NCBI GenBank assembly: GCA_905250885.1
Contig: CAJNOQ010000902.1
Coordinates: forward strand, 1-39,404
DNA: 39,404 nucleotides
Source: Didymodactylos carnosus
Taxonomy: Eukaryota > Rotifera > Eurotatoria > Philodinida > Philodinidae
Direction: 5' to 3'
The notes below the pieces were generated by a model, which did no database searches, was not told the origin of the DNA, and was given only the letters and a program-made list of their open reading frames with translations. Shown here piece by piece: positions 12,501 through 20,688 of the stretch. The position numbers and the translations under genes were made by a program. Position 1 is the first letter of the stretch; every line of letters starts with the position of its first letter.

Positions 12501-15464
12501 AAATGAGAACAAGTTTCAAAAGTCTAATCGTATTTAAGGGTACAATGACCGCATTTATTAGTTATAATTACGTGAGGAAGACAAGAAATAACGATTAAAT
12601 CAAGTCTCATACTCCACATTTGAAATAATATTCGCTGAATAGTTTACGTCATTTCACTATTTTCTATGTGTTTGTACATCCTGTGGTTGAAGTGCAGTTG
12701 TCGAATGTGAATGTAATGCCAAAATATACACTGCATTCTTTAAGTAACGAAAAATGTTACTTTTTCAATCCGAACGGATTGGATGGCATTGTACATCGTA
12801 CCAGGATGATTTTCTTTTGAATATAACACATTGTGAACAAATACATGGTGAAAGGAAACTATTATGAGCTACCATTTCAGAATAGCTTGCATATGGCTAG
12901 TTTTTTGAGTAACTCTTGAGCAAAAGAAACTTGGGATTTATACTATTCAAAAGAAGAAACTTGATAGCGTGTTTTCACAACAAAACAAATTAGTCAAATA
13001 TCGATTATCGAAGTCAGCACGATCTTGATTTTCAGTGATTCGTAATTATGACACAGGAAAGTTTTCTAAAACTATTTTTATATTTCTAGAAACCCCGTTG
13101 AGGAAAGTTATAAGGTATTTTTTTGAGATGTTTTTGCAAATTTGTCGTTAGTCAGTTATAGAATAGTCTACATACGTTGTATACTTGAAGTTTTGAAAGT
13201 CATCATGACGTATTTAAAATAGGTTAATCATTTTTTATTCTTGATATTCTTTGTGTTCAAGATGAAGAGAATAGACTTTTTTTAATTTATTAATAAAACT
13301 TTTGGTTTCTATCTAGCACTTCTCTAAATGGCGTGTATAAGATGAATTGTAAACTATGTAAAATGATTGTTTAATGGATTATGGCGCCGTTTCAAAGTTT
13401 TGGTTACTAATGCGCACAAATTTATACGTTGTTTCATATATTTGTTTTTTTTTTATTTGCTCCATTTCAACATATTAACTTCATTAATATTTATTATTCA
13501 AAAAGAATCATGATGTCTAAACCTAACAATGGTCAGCACCACGCTCCTAAATCCACATATCATGAATTTACATGTACTTCTGATAAAAATGAGCAATTAA
13601 GATGTGCTGCTTTGGAACAAAGTAACGCTCCAATACGGCAAGCTACACCAGATGGAACACTAGGATTTTCAGGGTTGGGGCGTAATACGGCAACTGATGA
13701 TGAGATTATGCGATTTTCACATGAGAACGCTAGACAGTCTTCTGATAGAAATCAAGAACAACAAAGTGATAAACTCAACCATGAACGTACTGATCGTCGC
13801 TCCTCAGCAGGTCCGGGTGAGTCCGTGGATCGAGCTGCATCTGGGATGCGTGATACATCTCGTCGTGAGCGTAAACAATCCAGAGGGAGTACCTTTAGAT
13901 CTCGCGGAGGACATAAGCAGCAAGAACGACGTCCACCACAACAATAAATTAAACTTTTGCTACTATTATATAGCTATTTTAAGTTTTTCGTGTTAAAATA
14001 AAGATAATGGAATCACTTCTCTAGTGGCTTTAAGTCTCTCAATTCATAAAATCTCAAGAATCATGATAACTTTGGACTTCGGAGAATGTGTACACATGCA
14101 GATTGTACATATATCACCTTGACGATATACTGAAGTAGATACAATAGGATAAATAGTCAACAAATCGAGCGTAGGAGTTATACTGTAATTCTTTTCAGAT
14201 ATAATTTCTCCAGATGGTCGGCTTCATTTCTGTATAAGTAATCATTGGTACCCTTAACACAAATTCTGACTCAAAATACTATTACGATCAATCATTCTGG
14301 ACACAGTTAGAGTGATACTGAAACACTAAAGGGGGATGTCGAAGCCATGAGTACAAAGCAAGAAGTTTTAAAACTTCTCTTTGTACTTCGTACCAAATCT
14401 GTACTAATCTGTCTTCAACACAGCTAGAGGGTTCTCATCTCAGCAAATGGAAATGGGGATCAATTATGAAAAATGGAAAAATCCCGCTGTCATCTATATA
14501 CAATTCCTCGTTCAAGCAGAAAGAGACGAAACTGAATGAAAAACCATCTTTGTTTTGAGATTAGTGCCTTCTGAGTGATAAATCGGTTGGGAATAAACTA
14601 AAAATCATTTTTTTTATTTTGAAATAATGTTATACTGCCAAATTTGTAGTAATGGCATTATTCTAAAATTGTCTCTCGTATGTGTAGTTCATAACTAAAA
14701 TGTCTCAGTATCAGGAAAGGAAATTGAGTTTTGTATATGACTCGAAAGAAGATGCATGTTGAGTTTCGTAACTGTAGAACCTTATGAGAAACCGGAATAT
14801 TAGACGAGATGCCGAAATATGTGCCGACAATCAGCTGTCCGTATCGGAAGCCAAAGGTAGACCATCGCTCACAGAAATATTCTATGCAGCAGTACCAGAA
14901 CATCTTCTATTACATTACGCAGTCGGATGACGCAAATAGAAAATTTCGGCTTCGGTTTAATACAATCGTCTTAGGCGAGACGAGCGTCTGCTGACCAGTT
15001 AGCAAACATCATCGGACTGTGAGTGTCATTCATATCCCATGTAATGATGCTTCGGATGCAGAAAAAACGATGTTCTAAAACATTCTTTAAGTTGCGTACG
15101 ACTCCAAAAACCGAGATGTGAAAAGTGACCCATTTTACCGGAATACATGTTATAACAAAAGTTCATCTGTTATCCTGTATTAACCATATGTTTTCTATTT
15201 TTGCTTCAGGTCAAAAATGGATTAAAATTGGATCCGAATTTTATTGATTCAATCAAAGTGACTATAAGAAAAGAATTATCTGCACGTCATGTACCAAGTC
15301 TTATCCTTGCTGTACCTGATATTCCTTATACAGTAAATGGTAAAAAAGTTGAAATACCGGTTCGTCGAATACTGGAAGGTCAAAAAGTATGTGCAACTGG
15401 TTCATTGATGAATCCAGATTGTTTAGAATATTTTCGACATATACCAGAATTATCGCAATGGTGA
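3597..15464 (+). CDS. AACS: Acetoacetyl-CoA synthetase, 17 exons, 663 aa
   Basis: This ligase makes acetoacetyl-CoA from acetoacetate, ATP and CoA in the cytosol, feeding ketone bodies into lipid and sterol synthesis. Exons: 3597-3690, 3753-3856, 3921-4038, 4104-4217, 4277-4374, 4446-4560, 4623-4701, 4753-4900, 4955-5074, 5693-5793, 5860-6063, 6127-6160, 6221-6284, 6348-6473, 6548-6617, 6723-6870 and 15210-15464. All junctions are GT-AG and the frame closes throughout. The 663 aa compare with about 672 in vertebrates. Visible landmarks are the N-terminal PEWF-G-RLNYA-NLL block, the P-loop SSGTTGAPK at 280-288, STGSPL, GGTD, WAHGDY at 509-514, [11 protein letters not shown] from 528, and C-terminal SARHVPS...NGKK with the presumed adenylating Lys at 624. 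The start is the first ATG after an AG acceptor and matches the family N-terminus. AATAAA at 15496-15501 ends the gene 32 nt past the stop. The last intron is 8,339 bp and contains two genes. No lesions were seen. Confidence 0.95.
7053..7058 (-). terminator. Polyadenylation signal of the nested antisense gene
   Basis: TTTATT on the plus strand reads AATAAA on the minus strand, about 22 nt past the stop codon at 7080. It supports an independent transcript inside the AACS intron. Confidence 0.55.
7080..7517 (-). CDS. Secreted precursor resembling neuropeptide Y/F, nested antisense in AACS
   Basis: A single-exon 145-aa protein with a clear ATG. Residues 1-21 form a signal peptide (hydrophobic [12 protein letters not shown], then S-V-A-S). 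A 39-residue segment (22-60) follows and ends at the dibasic pair R61-R62. It has [11 protein letters not shown], a predicted amphipathic helix [13 protein letters not shown], and a short tail. This is the order seen in NPY/NPF peptides: proline-rich strand, turn, helix, tyrosine pair. An acidic Ser/Asn/Asp-rich flank (about 63-90) and a basic Tyr/Ser-rich tail complete the precursor. The usual C-terminal RPRF/RQRY-amide and amidation Gly are missing: the tail reads KIKLV before RR. An AG acceptor (CTTTTTAG) ends two bases before the ATG and AATAAA follows the stop. The NPY/F assignment is inference from layout; a different secreted peptide family remains possible. Confidence 0.6.
   Translation of the reverse strand: MNNSFIFFLFIATFVTCSVASYLDIPQPPKRPDRFKTRDQIEDYLKAVKDYYDAFKIKLVRRQNVLSNFDNSDNDQQEETDINNSNSGDSSDEIDPSSYKIYRQHQNYLASKFIPYQANPYSFNRAMKRKYSDRPSSSSSLTLYK
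7518..13509. other. Gene-free part of the AACS intron
   Basis: No gene was recognised. The DNA is AT-rich with A/T runs and Y/R tracts (TCTTCTTCTTC near 10760; a long A run near 10880). Two small hairpins stand out. At 9480-9547, GTGTAAATATCTTATAAGAT and flanks fold almost symmetrically, with AACAGTTT and AAACTGTT at the ends. At about 9977-10068, ACTTTTATGAAAACATA faces TATGTTTTCATAAAAGGT. Open frames in this stretch are low-complexity or start at non-ATG codons. Confidence 0.5.
13510..13947 (+). CDS. Polar, disordered RGG-containing protein nested in the AACS intron
   Basis: I do not recognise this gene. From the first ATG (13510; a second ATG follows at once) it encodes 145 aa without introns. 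The frame is open further upstream, but only to a TTG at 13429. The product is almost wholly hydrophilic, rich in Arg, Ser, Gln, Asn and Glu. It carries [10 protein letters not shown] near residue 50 and a basic C-terminus with [17 protein letters not shown]. There is no signal peptide or membrane segment. The RGG and RS/RD content recalls RNA-binding low-complexity tails, which is inference only. Its base composition is clearly richer in GC than the surrounding intron. AATAAA at 13997-14002, about 50 nt past the stop, supports a real transcript. Being intronless and compositionally distinct, it could be a retrocopy or an acquired gene. Confidence 0.6.
   Translation: MMSKPNNGQHHAPKSTYHEFTCTSDKNEQLRCAALEQSNAPIRQATPDGTLGFSGLGRNTATDDEIMRFSHENARQSSDRNQEQQSDKLNHERTDRRSSAGPGESVDRAASGMRDTSRRERKQSRGSTFRSRGGHKQQERRPPQQ
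13948..15209. other. Distal AACS intron, no further gene
   Basis: The only distinct structure is a palindrome at 14350-14387. AGTACAAAG and CTTTGTACT flank AAGTTTTAAAACTT, making a near-perfect 38-bp hairpin. Open frames at about 14658-14994 overlap on both strands and resemble no family. Confidence 0.5.
13997..14002 (+). terminator. Polyadenylation signal after the nested sense gene
   Basis: AATAAA lies 50 nt after the TAA at 13945-13947. If used, it would end a transcript inside the AACS intron, in the same direction as AACS. Confidence 0.5.
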
Positions 15465-15495
15465 TCATACTTTTAAAACAGTCATTTAAATTAAA

Positions 15496-15501
15496 AATAA
15501 A
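15496..15501 (+). terminator. AACS polyadenylation signal
   Basis: AATAAA occurs 32 nt after the AACS stop codon, the short 3' UTR typical of compact invertebrate genes. Confidence 0.6.
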
Positions 15502-15840
15502 ATTTTTATTTGTCATGTTTTAGTCTTTACTGATGAGAACAGTGTCTATTAACTTTTTATTTTTTTCTCATTTACTCAATCAACATATCAGCATTTTTCC
15601 AAGATATTTTAACTGTACCTCATTTTAACTGTTTCTGTTTTTCATTTGGATTTAGTTTTTACCTTTTTAATATCATTCTTTACATACCCTTATTTATAAT
15701 GGTCTGTGGTGTTTTAACGTTATGTAAGTAAAGCTATATAGATGGAATAACAGACTGCACTCAACATGGGAAACGAAATTAGTGAATAAGTCGATTTGAA
15801 CTCTGAAATTTGACATAAAATTCCCAAGATTAGAGCCCTC

Positions 15841-16240
15841 GCTCTAAAAAAAAGTCGTAGATTAATAAACTACAATAAAAGAGTTTTTTGGACTAAAAAA
15901 CTGATCAAAAAACCCCAAAGAGTTTTCTAACGGGTTTTTACTAAAAAGCGTTCGTGGTCGTTTCAAAATGAAAAACTCACGGTTTTTGGGCGAGTTTTTA
16001 GTCTTTTGATGATTTTGAAAAACTGAGGAAAAAACTAACATGGTTTTTTAAAGAGTTTTTTAGACCCAAAAAACTCTCCCAAAAACCGTGAGTTTTTCAT
16101 TTTGAAACGACCACGAACGCTTTTTAGTTTTTTGGCCTAAAAAACCCGTTAAAAAACTCTTTTGGGTTTTTTGATCAGTTTTTTAGTCCAAAAAACTCTT
16201 TTATTGTAGTTTATTAATCTACGACTTTTTTTTTAGTGCT
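15841..16240. mobile_element. Foldback element B (about 165-180-bp arms)
   Basis: 15841-16003 and 16062-16240 are inverted copies. Shared words include AAGTCGTAGATTAATAAACT, GTTTTTCATTTTGAAACGAC and GACCACGAACGCTTTTTAGT (or their complements). Both arms are rich in short AAAACTC and AGTTTTTT words, so local slippage may have helped shape it. The roughly 58-bp loop also contains AAAAACT words. No open frame. It begins 375 bp downstream of the AACS stop and shares no obvious arm sequence with element A. Confidence 0.85.
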
Positions 16241-16251
16241 GTAGGTCACGC

Positions 16252-16300
16252 TAACCTGTCCTTCGGTTAAGGTTACGGCTTCACAAGTTAGGACAGGTTA
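16252..16300. repeat. 11-bp perfect inverted repeat
   Basis: TAACCTGTCCT at 16252-16262 and AGGACAGGTTA at 16290-16300 are exact complements around a 27-bp loop that itself contains GGTTAAGGTTACGG. It directly adjoins foldback B and precedes a hAT-like terminus. Confidence 0.5.
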
Positions 16301-16329
16301 TAGATTACGAAATTTTTTACAGGATAGGT

Positions 16330-16365
16330 TACCAGAGCTGGGCAAGTCACAAGTCAAGTCAAGTC
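16330..16365 (+). mobile_element. Possible hAT-type transposon terminus
   Basis: CCAGAGCTGGGCAAGTCACA followed by AAGTCAAGTCAAGTC resembles the ends of non-autonomous hAT elements (CAGAGNTGGGCAA followed by short subterminal repeats). I could not find a matching inverted end downstream, so at most a truncated copy is present. Confidence 0.3.
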
Positions 16366-19300
16366 TGATTAAAAATTAGGCAGAACATAAAATTTACCAG
16401 CGTCTTTTGGGTGAGAGCCAGCTTTTATAGTTTCGGAAAGTCTGTTTTATGGTGAAAAATGCCTCATTTAAACAAAAATCGCTTACTGGAAATGACTTGA
16501 AAATTTTTTCAACTCATCACATCAAACGTTTCTATACAAGCTAATTGTATTGTTTGAATATCTTTTGATGAGCACAAACTTAACAAAGTGTATTCTACTA
16601 CATATAGATGTTACTTCTATGCTCTTTATAAATGTCAGCAGTATTTGAGAAATTATTAGACTAAAATTTCGAGCCATGAATACTGGTTAAAAACTAACGT
16701 CTACACTATGATCTGAGAAATTTAGTATATCAGCAATGCTGAATACAGTTAGATTGCAAATACAGTCACGGATGGTAGTGTATAGACTAGCAGAATTGCA
16801 ATCTAAAAGACACACGAAATGAATTAGACTATTTGTTTATAGAGCATCTTGTCCGTTCTATTAGTATTTTACAAATTTTGAAATTATTCACAATATACCA
16901 AATGTATACGTCAATCAACAGTACTGTCCACAAACTTGAGGAACGACCATGATTCAATTTCCTTTTTTATGAATGTCATTTTTGTTAACGTTTTTTAATT
17001 CTCGAACATCTTTCTCGTTTAAGGCCTCACCCCCCCTCCAAAATCAATTTTGCATGGGATTGCCACGCAATTTTCCACAAATGTTGGGCAAATCAAAGTA
17101 AAGTTGTGAAATTTTTTTTTCGCCGCCAGACTTCAGCGTTCAGGAGTTTTCTAGAAACCAAGGCCCAAAATGGGCCCTGTGTCTGTGCAAATTCTTTTTC
17201 ACTATACTTCAAGGTACAGAATGCTCTATGCTATGAAGTTCAATAAAAGCTGTACAAATCAACAGAAAATACTTTAGGTTTTAAAAAAGTTTTCTAGAAG
17301 TCTTCCGCATTGCAGCGATATTTTTTACTACTCTTGAGTAAAAAGTCACATTGAGCAGGTAAAATAGAGTACATCTTGCTAGTCTGACATAATTTGGATG
17401 GATTTTGACTGAGTTATGAATTTTTTAATTTTACTCAGAAATAGGCAAAAATGAGTTATTTTACCTCATATAGATTTTCACTAGGTTTCTAGAACTTATT
17501 TGAAAAATAAATGTTGCCACGAGATTCAGCGTGGTTCATTACCTATGTTTCCATTCGTCTTCGGAATTATCTCACCTAAAGAAATATTGATTCTGGGACT
17601 CTCAGGAACTGCGATGCCACACCTGAACCAGGGAAAATTAAGAGTCCGCTTGAGTCCCATTTTGCAGAGGACACTCTGAATTATATATCTATAGAAAAAA
17701 ACTGGTAGATTGCTATCTCAATATCCGGAGATCCAAACTGGTTTTCTAAAGACCTCCTAGAAAACCAATCTTCTGAATATTGGACTTAAAAAATATTCAC
17801 TTATTACACTCCGTTTGACCTACTGCTGATTAAATACACGTGTCCGTCCAACGTGAAAACATGACTGTGATCGAATTAAAAATATTTAAATCAATGCAAT
17901 TTGAAATCTTAACTTATGAAGGACTCCGTTTTCCGTTCAGAAATATAGATTTTCTCATCAGAAGTTAATATTGAACTAAACACATGGTTAGATAGCTCAG
18001 GATGTTTATCAGTCTTCTCATCTAACATCGTGCTCATCATACATAAGATATGTTTGTAGAGCTTGTGTACACATGTATATTCTGTGCTGTAATATTCTCA
18101 ATGACTTTTAGATAAAGTTTTTTCAATTCGCTTCATTCCTGCCTAAAAGCGAGTGCAATTTCATGACGGTATCGTGAGGTCATTAAATTAAATATTGCAT
18201 AATTCGGGCAAGACTTTACGTCTTAAAATTTTTCGTTTACTCAAAAGATAGAGGAGTATCTGAAGAATATCCAAAGCTGAATACTTTTTTAATTACACAA
18301 TTATTACAGGTACCACCTTAATTGAATTGTCAAAAATCAGTTACAAAAGTGTGCTAAAATTCAGCCAAACTCATCATACGGCTACAAATCGGTAGAATCA
18401 TGCGATCTTGTTCCAGTTTTCACTTCATATAATAGAGAACAATCTCGTCTACAACTTCTCTATTTGTCATTGATGAAGAATTGTTCTCTGTAAACCAGTG
18501 GCCTTTAAACTCGAACTTTTCCGTGCAAATTACATGGACTGACCATAATTACCCCAAGTGACTTTTTTTGAAAAAGACACATTCTCGTAGTTTGTAATTA
18601 ATTAATTAACGGTAAGCCCAAATAGCATGCAATTCATACAGATGATAAAGCTTGAAATCCTCTACAGGATGGTATAATTTTTAATTATTTTCCTTAAAAT
18701 TCTACGTTGAAACTAAGTTGTTTAAGATTATCACAGTCATTTTTGTTGTATTGACCATAATTACCCCAACGGTACACGATGACTGACTATAATTACTCCA
18801 AATGACCCCAACTTACGGTCAATCAAAAGGTCCTCTCTTCAAATTGATTAGTACTAATGAACGCTAATAAATTTTAAGAAAATTTTTACAACAATCGATA
18901 GACAGGAGTCACCACTGTTTACCTGTAAAATATCGCTTTTCCCGAATAAAAATTGAGCGAACTATAGCAGAAATACAATAAAATTTTGAGGACTTGACCA
19001 TAATTGTCCAGACTCATTTTCTTTTCTCATACATTTCTTTTATCTTATTGTATAGAAATAACTGTTCCCTTTATGATTTCGTCTTTGTTTTTACTTGGTT
19101 TTCCACTAATCACATTTGTTCATTTCACAATAGTTCACAATATTGAACTTTGTCATGCATATCGACTGATACTCACGCATACATCTAGAATTCACCTATT
19201 TCTTCACTAACACTATGATATTGTTATGTATGAATAAGAAAATATAGTTCTTCGGTTATGAACTGTAGAGTTAGAATATGTTCAATTACATTCTTAAGCT

Positions 19301-19955
19301 AAAAGAGAGTCTATTGAGATTATTTTAAAAATTTATGGAATATTATCGACAATAATTTAGGACGGAAATAACATAAAATCGAAATTCGTCATTAACTTTG
19401 ATATTATATCAAATGATGTTGGAAGACTAGATCATGTACTGTAGGGATAATAACAGGAACTATTTTTAAATCTATTATTTAATTTTTATTGAAAATTCAA
19501 CGTTTTGAAAAAAACAAATGTTCATTTTCAAGATAAAATATACAGATAAATAGACTATATTGTAACATTAGAATCAGAAATTGATTTTTTAAGGATGATA
19601 CTGAATGCGAAAAGAATGATGACAAAACGGTGGAGGCGAGTAATTGAATTTATTCTGCAAAGATAGATAGTTGTTGATTTCTGACGGTACAAAATTCCCA
19701 TATAATACCTCTTAAAATCAAGTTAATTATCCCCACCGCACATTATACATGTTAATAATTTGTTTATATTCATTATGAACTTTCGATATATTTATTATTC
19801 AAATTGTGATTCTCAAGTTTAACTGTTTCTTTCAACTTGTTAAACTAGTCATTTAGTTAGAGACATTATAAAACAATTATTTGTGAATTTTTGTTCTATA
19901 ATTTGAAATACAGTCAAAATAATTAAGTTTATTGTTTTAGCCTATTCAAACAACA
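16366..19955. other. Gene-free region
   Basis: No coding region is supported. Besides the GACCATAATTACCCC cluster (18538-19010), I see a small hairpin, TGGTTTTCTA...TAGAAAACCA, at about 17738-17767. A stretch at about 17280-17450 weakly resembles 31220-31360 (both have TTTTCTAGAAGTCTT and later TGAGTTATGAATTTT). Confidence 0.4.
18538..19010. repeat. Four dispersed copies of a TGACCATAATTACCCC motif
   Basis: Copies begin near 18539, 18751, 18783 and 18993 with one or two differences each, all in the same orientation. Two copies are followed by (N)AAGTGAC or AAATGACC. They could be remnants of short element ends or a binding-site cluster; nothing else here discriminates. Confidence 0.5.
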
Positions 19956-20688
19956 ATGTTCAATGTCATGCCAAATGAAATTGTATTAATGATATGGAAA
20001 TATTTGGATAATGCTATGCAATTAATAGTTTTTTAAATTTCAGTTATCGCTCTAATCTCATTATTAAAAGAATATTGTATGAAACAATTAGATTTAAACA
20101 ACATTTTATATTCGACTGTATTGTGAATATTTTAATCGATGAAATAAAAGACAATATTGAAATATTAAAAATAGGGCATTTATCTAAATATGGTCAATTA
20201 GAGTTATTTTCATCACAAATAAATAAAAGTAAGTCCAATGATAAAACAAAACTTTTCAAAATATAAAATAAATTTATCTTGCTCGTTTAGATAATTTATT
20301 GAGTATATTTTCAAAACTTCATAAAATTATTTTAGCAGATATTCAAAAAGATTCATTTAACAACTATTTTTATCTATTAAAATTTTTAATAAATGTTACG
20401 ATTATCGGTTATTCGTTGAACGATGACGCTGGACAAATATTTGAAAATTAATTTTTTTATACTAGTAATATTAGATCATTGAAAAAATGTATTTTAAAAA
20501 GTATTGGATATTGTGGCAATGGTTTGATTGTTAGCGAAGAAATAATGTTAAAAAGCGACCTTCATCCACTAACATCATTACACGATTTACATATAAATAT
20601 TCAAAATTTAAAATCATTGAAAATATTACTAAAATATTTACCGAATTTAGCATCTTTAAGTGATTGCTGTTTTAAAGAGTTCCCATAA
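19956..20688 (+). pseudogene. F-box / leucine-rich repeat gene of bdelloid type, broken
   Basis: The ATG at 19956 opens MPNEIVLMIWKYLDNAMQL, a typical F-box start (LPNEILLxIxKYLD), as in the large F-box families seen in bdelloid rotifers. The frame then hits TAA at 20034-20036. Restoring one T in the T-run at about 20028-20034 would rejoin it to LNFSYRSNLIIKR. A normal intron follows (donor 20229, acceptor AG at 20289-20290) and keeps frame into NNLLSIFSKLH. An in-frame TAA at 20449-20451 precedes NIRSLKKCIL and the leucine-rich LKSLKILLKYLPNLASL. Resemblance stops at about 20688 with the rest missing. One frameshift, one stop and a 3' truncation make this a pseudogene. F-box proteins of this kind are substrate adaptors of SCF ubiquitin ligases. 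An AG acceptor (ATTGTTTTAG) lies 16 bp before the ATG. Confidence 0.65.

Larger units (their letters stand above)
6871..15209 (+). other. 8.3-kb last intron of AACS with nested genes
   Basis: The donor is AAA|GTAAGT at 6870/6871 and the acceptor TTGCTTCAG at 15201-15209; splicing keeps phase 0 and joins ...LLFVK to VKNGLKLDP. Other introns of this gene are 50-104 bp apart from intron 9 (618 bp). Inside are the antisense secreted precursor (7080-7517) and a sense intronless gene (13510-13947). The remaining roughly 7 kb is AT-rich with homopolymer runs and a few small palindromes, and I see no transposase or reverse transcriptase reading frame in it. Confidence 0.85.

Noticed and set aside
13429..13509. 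N-terminal extension of the nested disordered protein
   Set aside because: Opens only from a TTG; hydrophobic translation unlike the rest; the ATG at 13510 is preferred.
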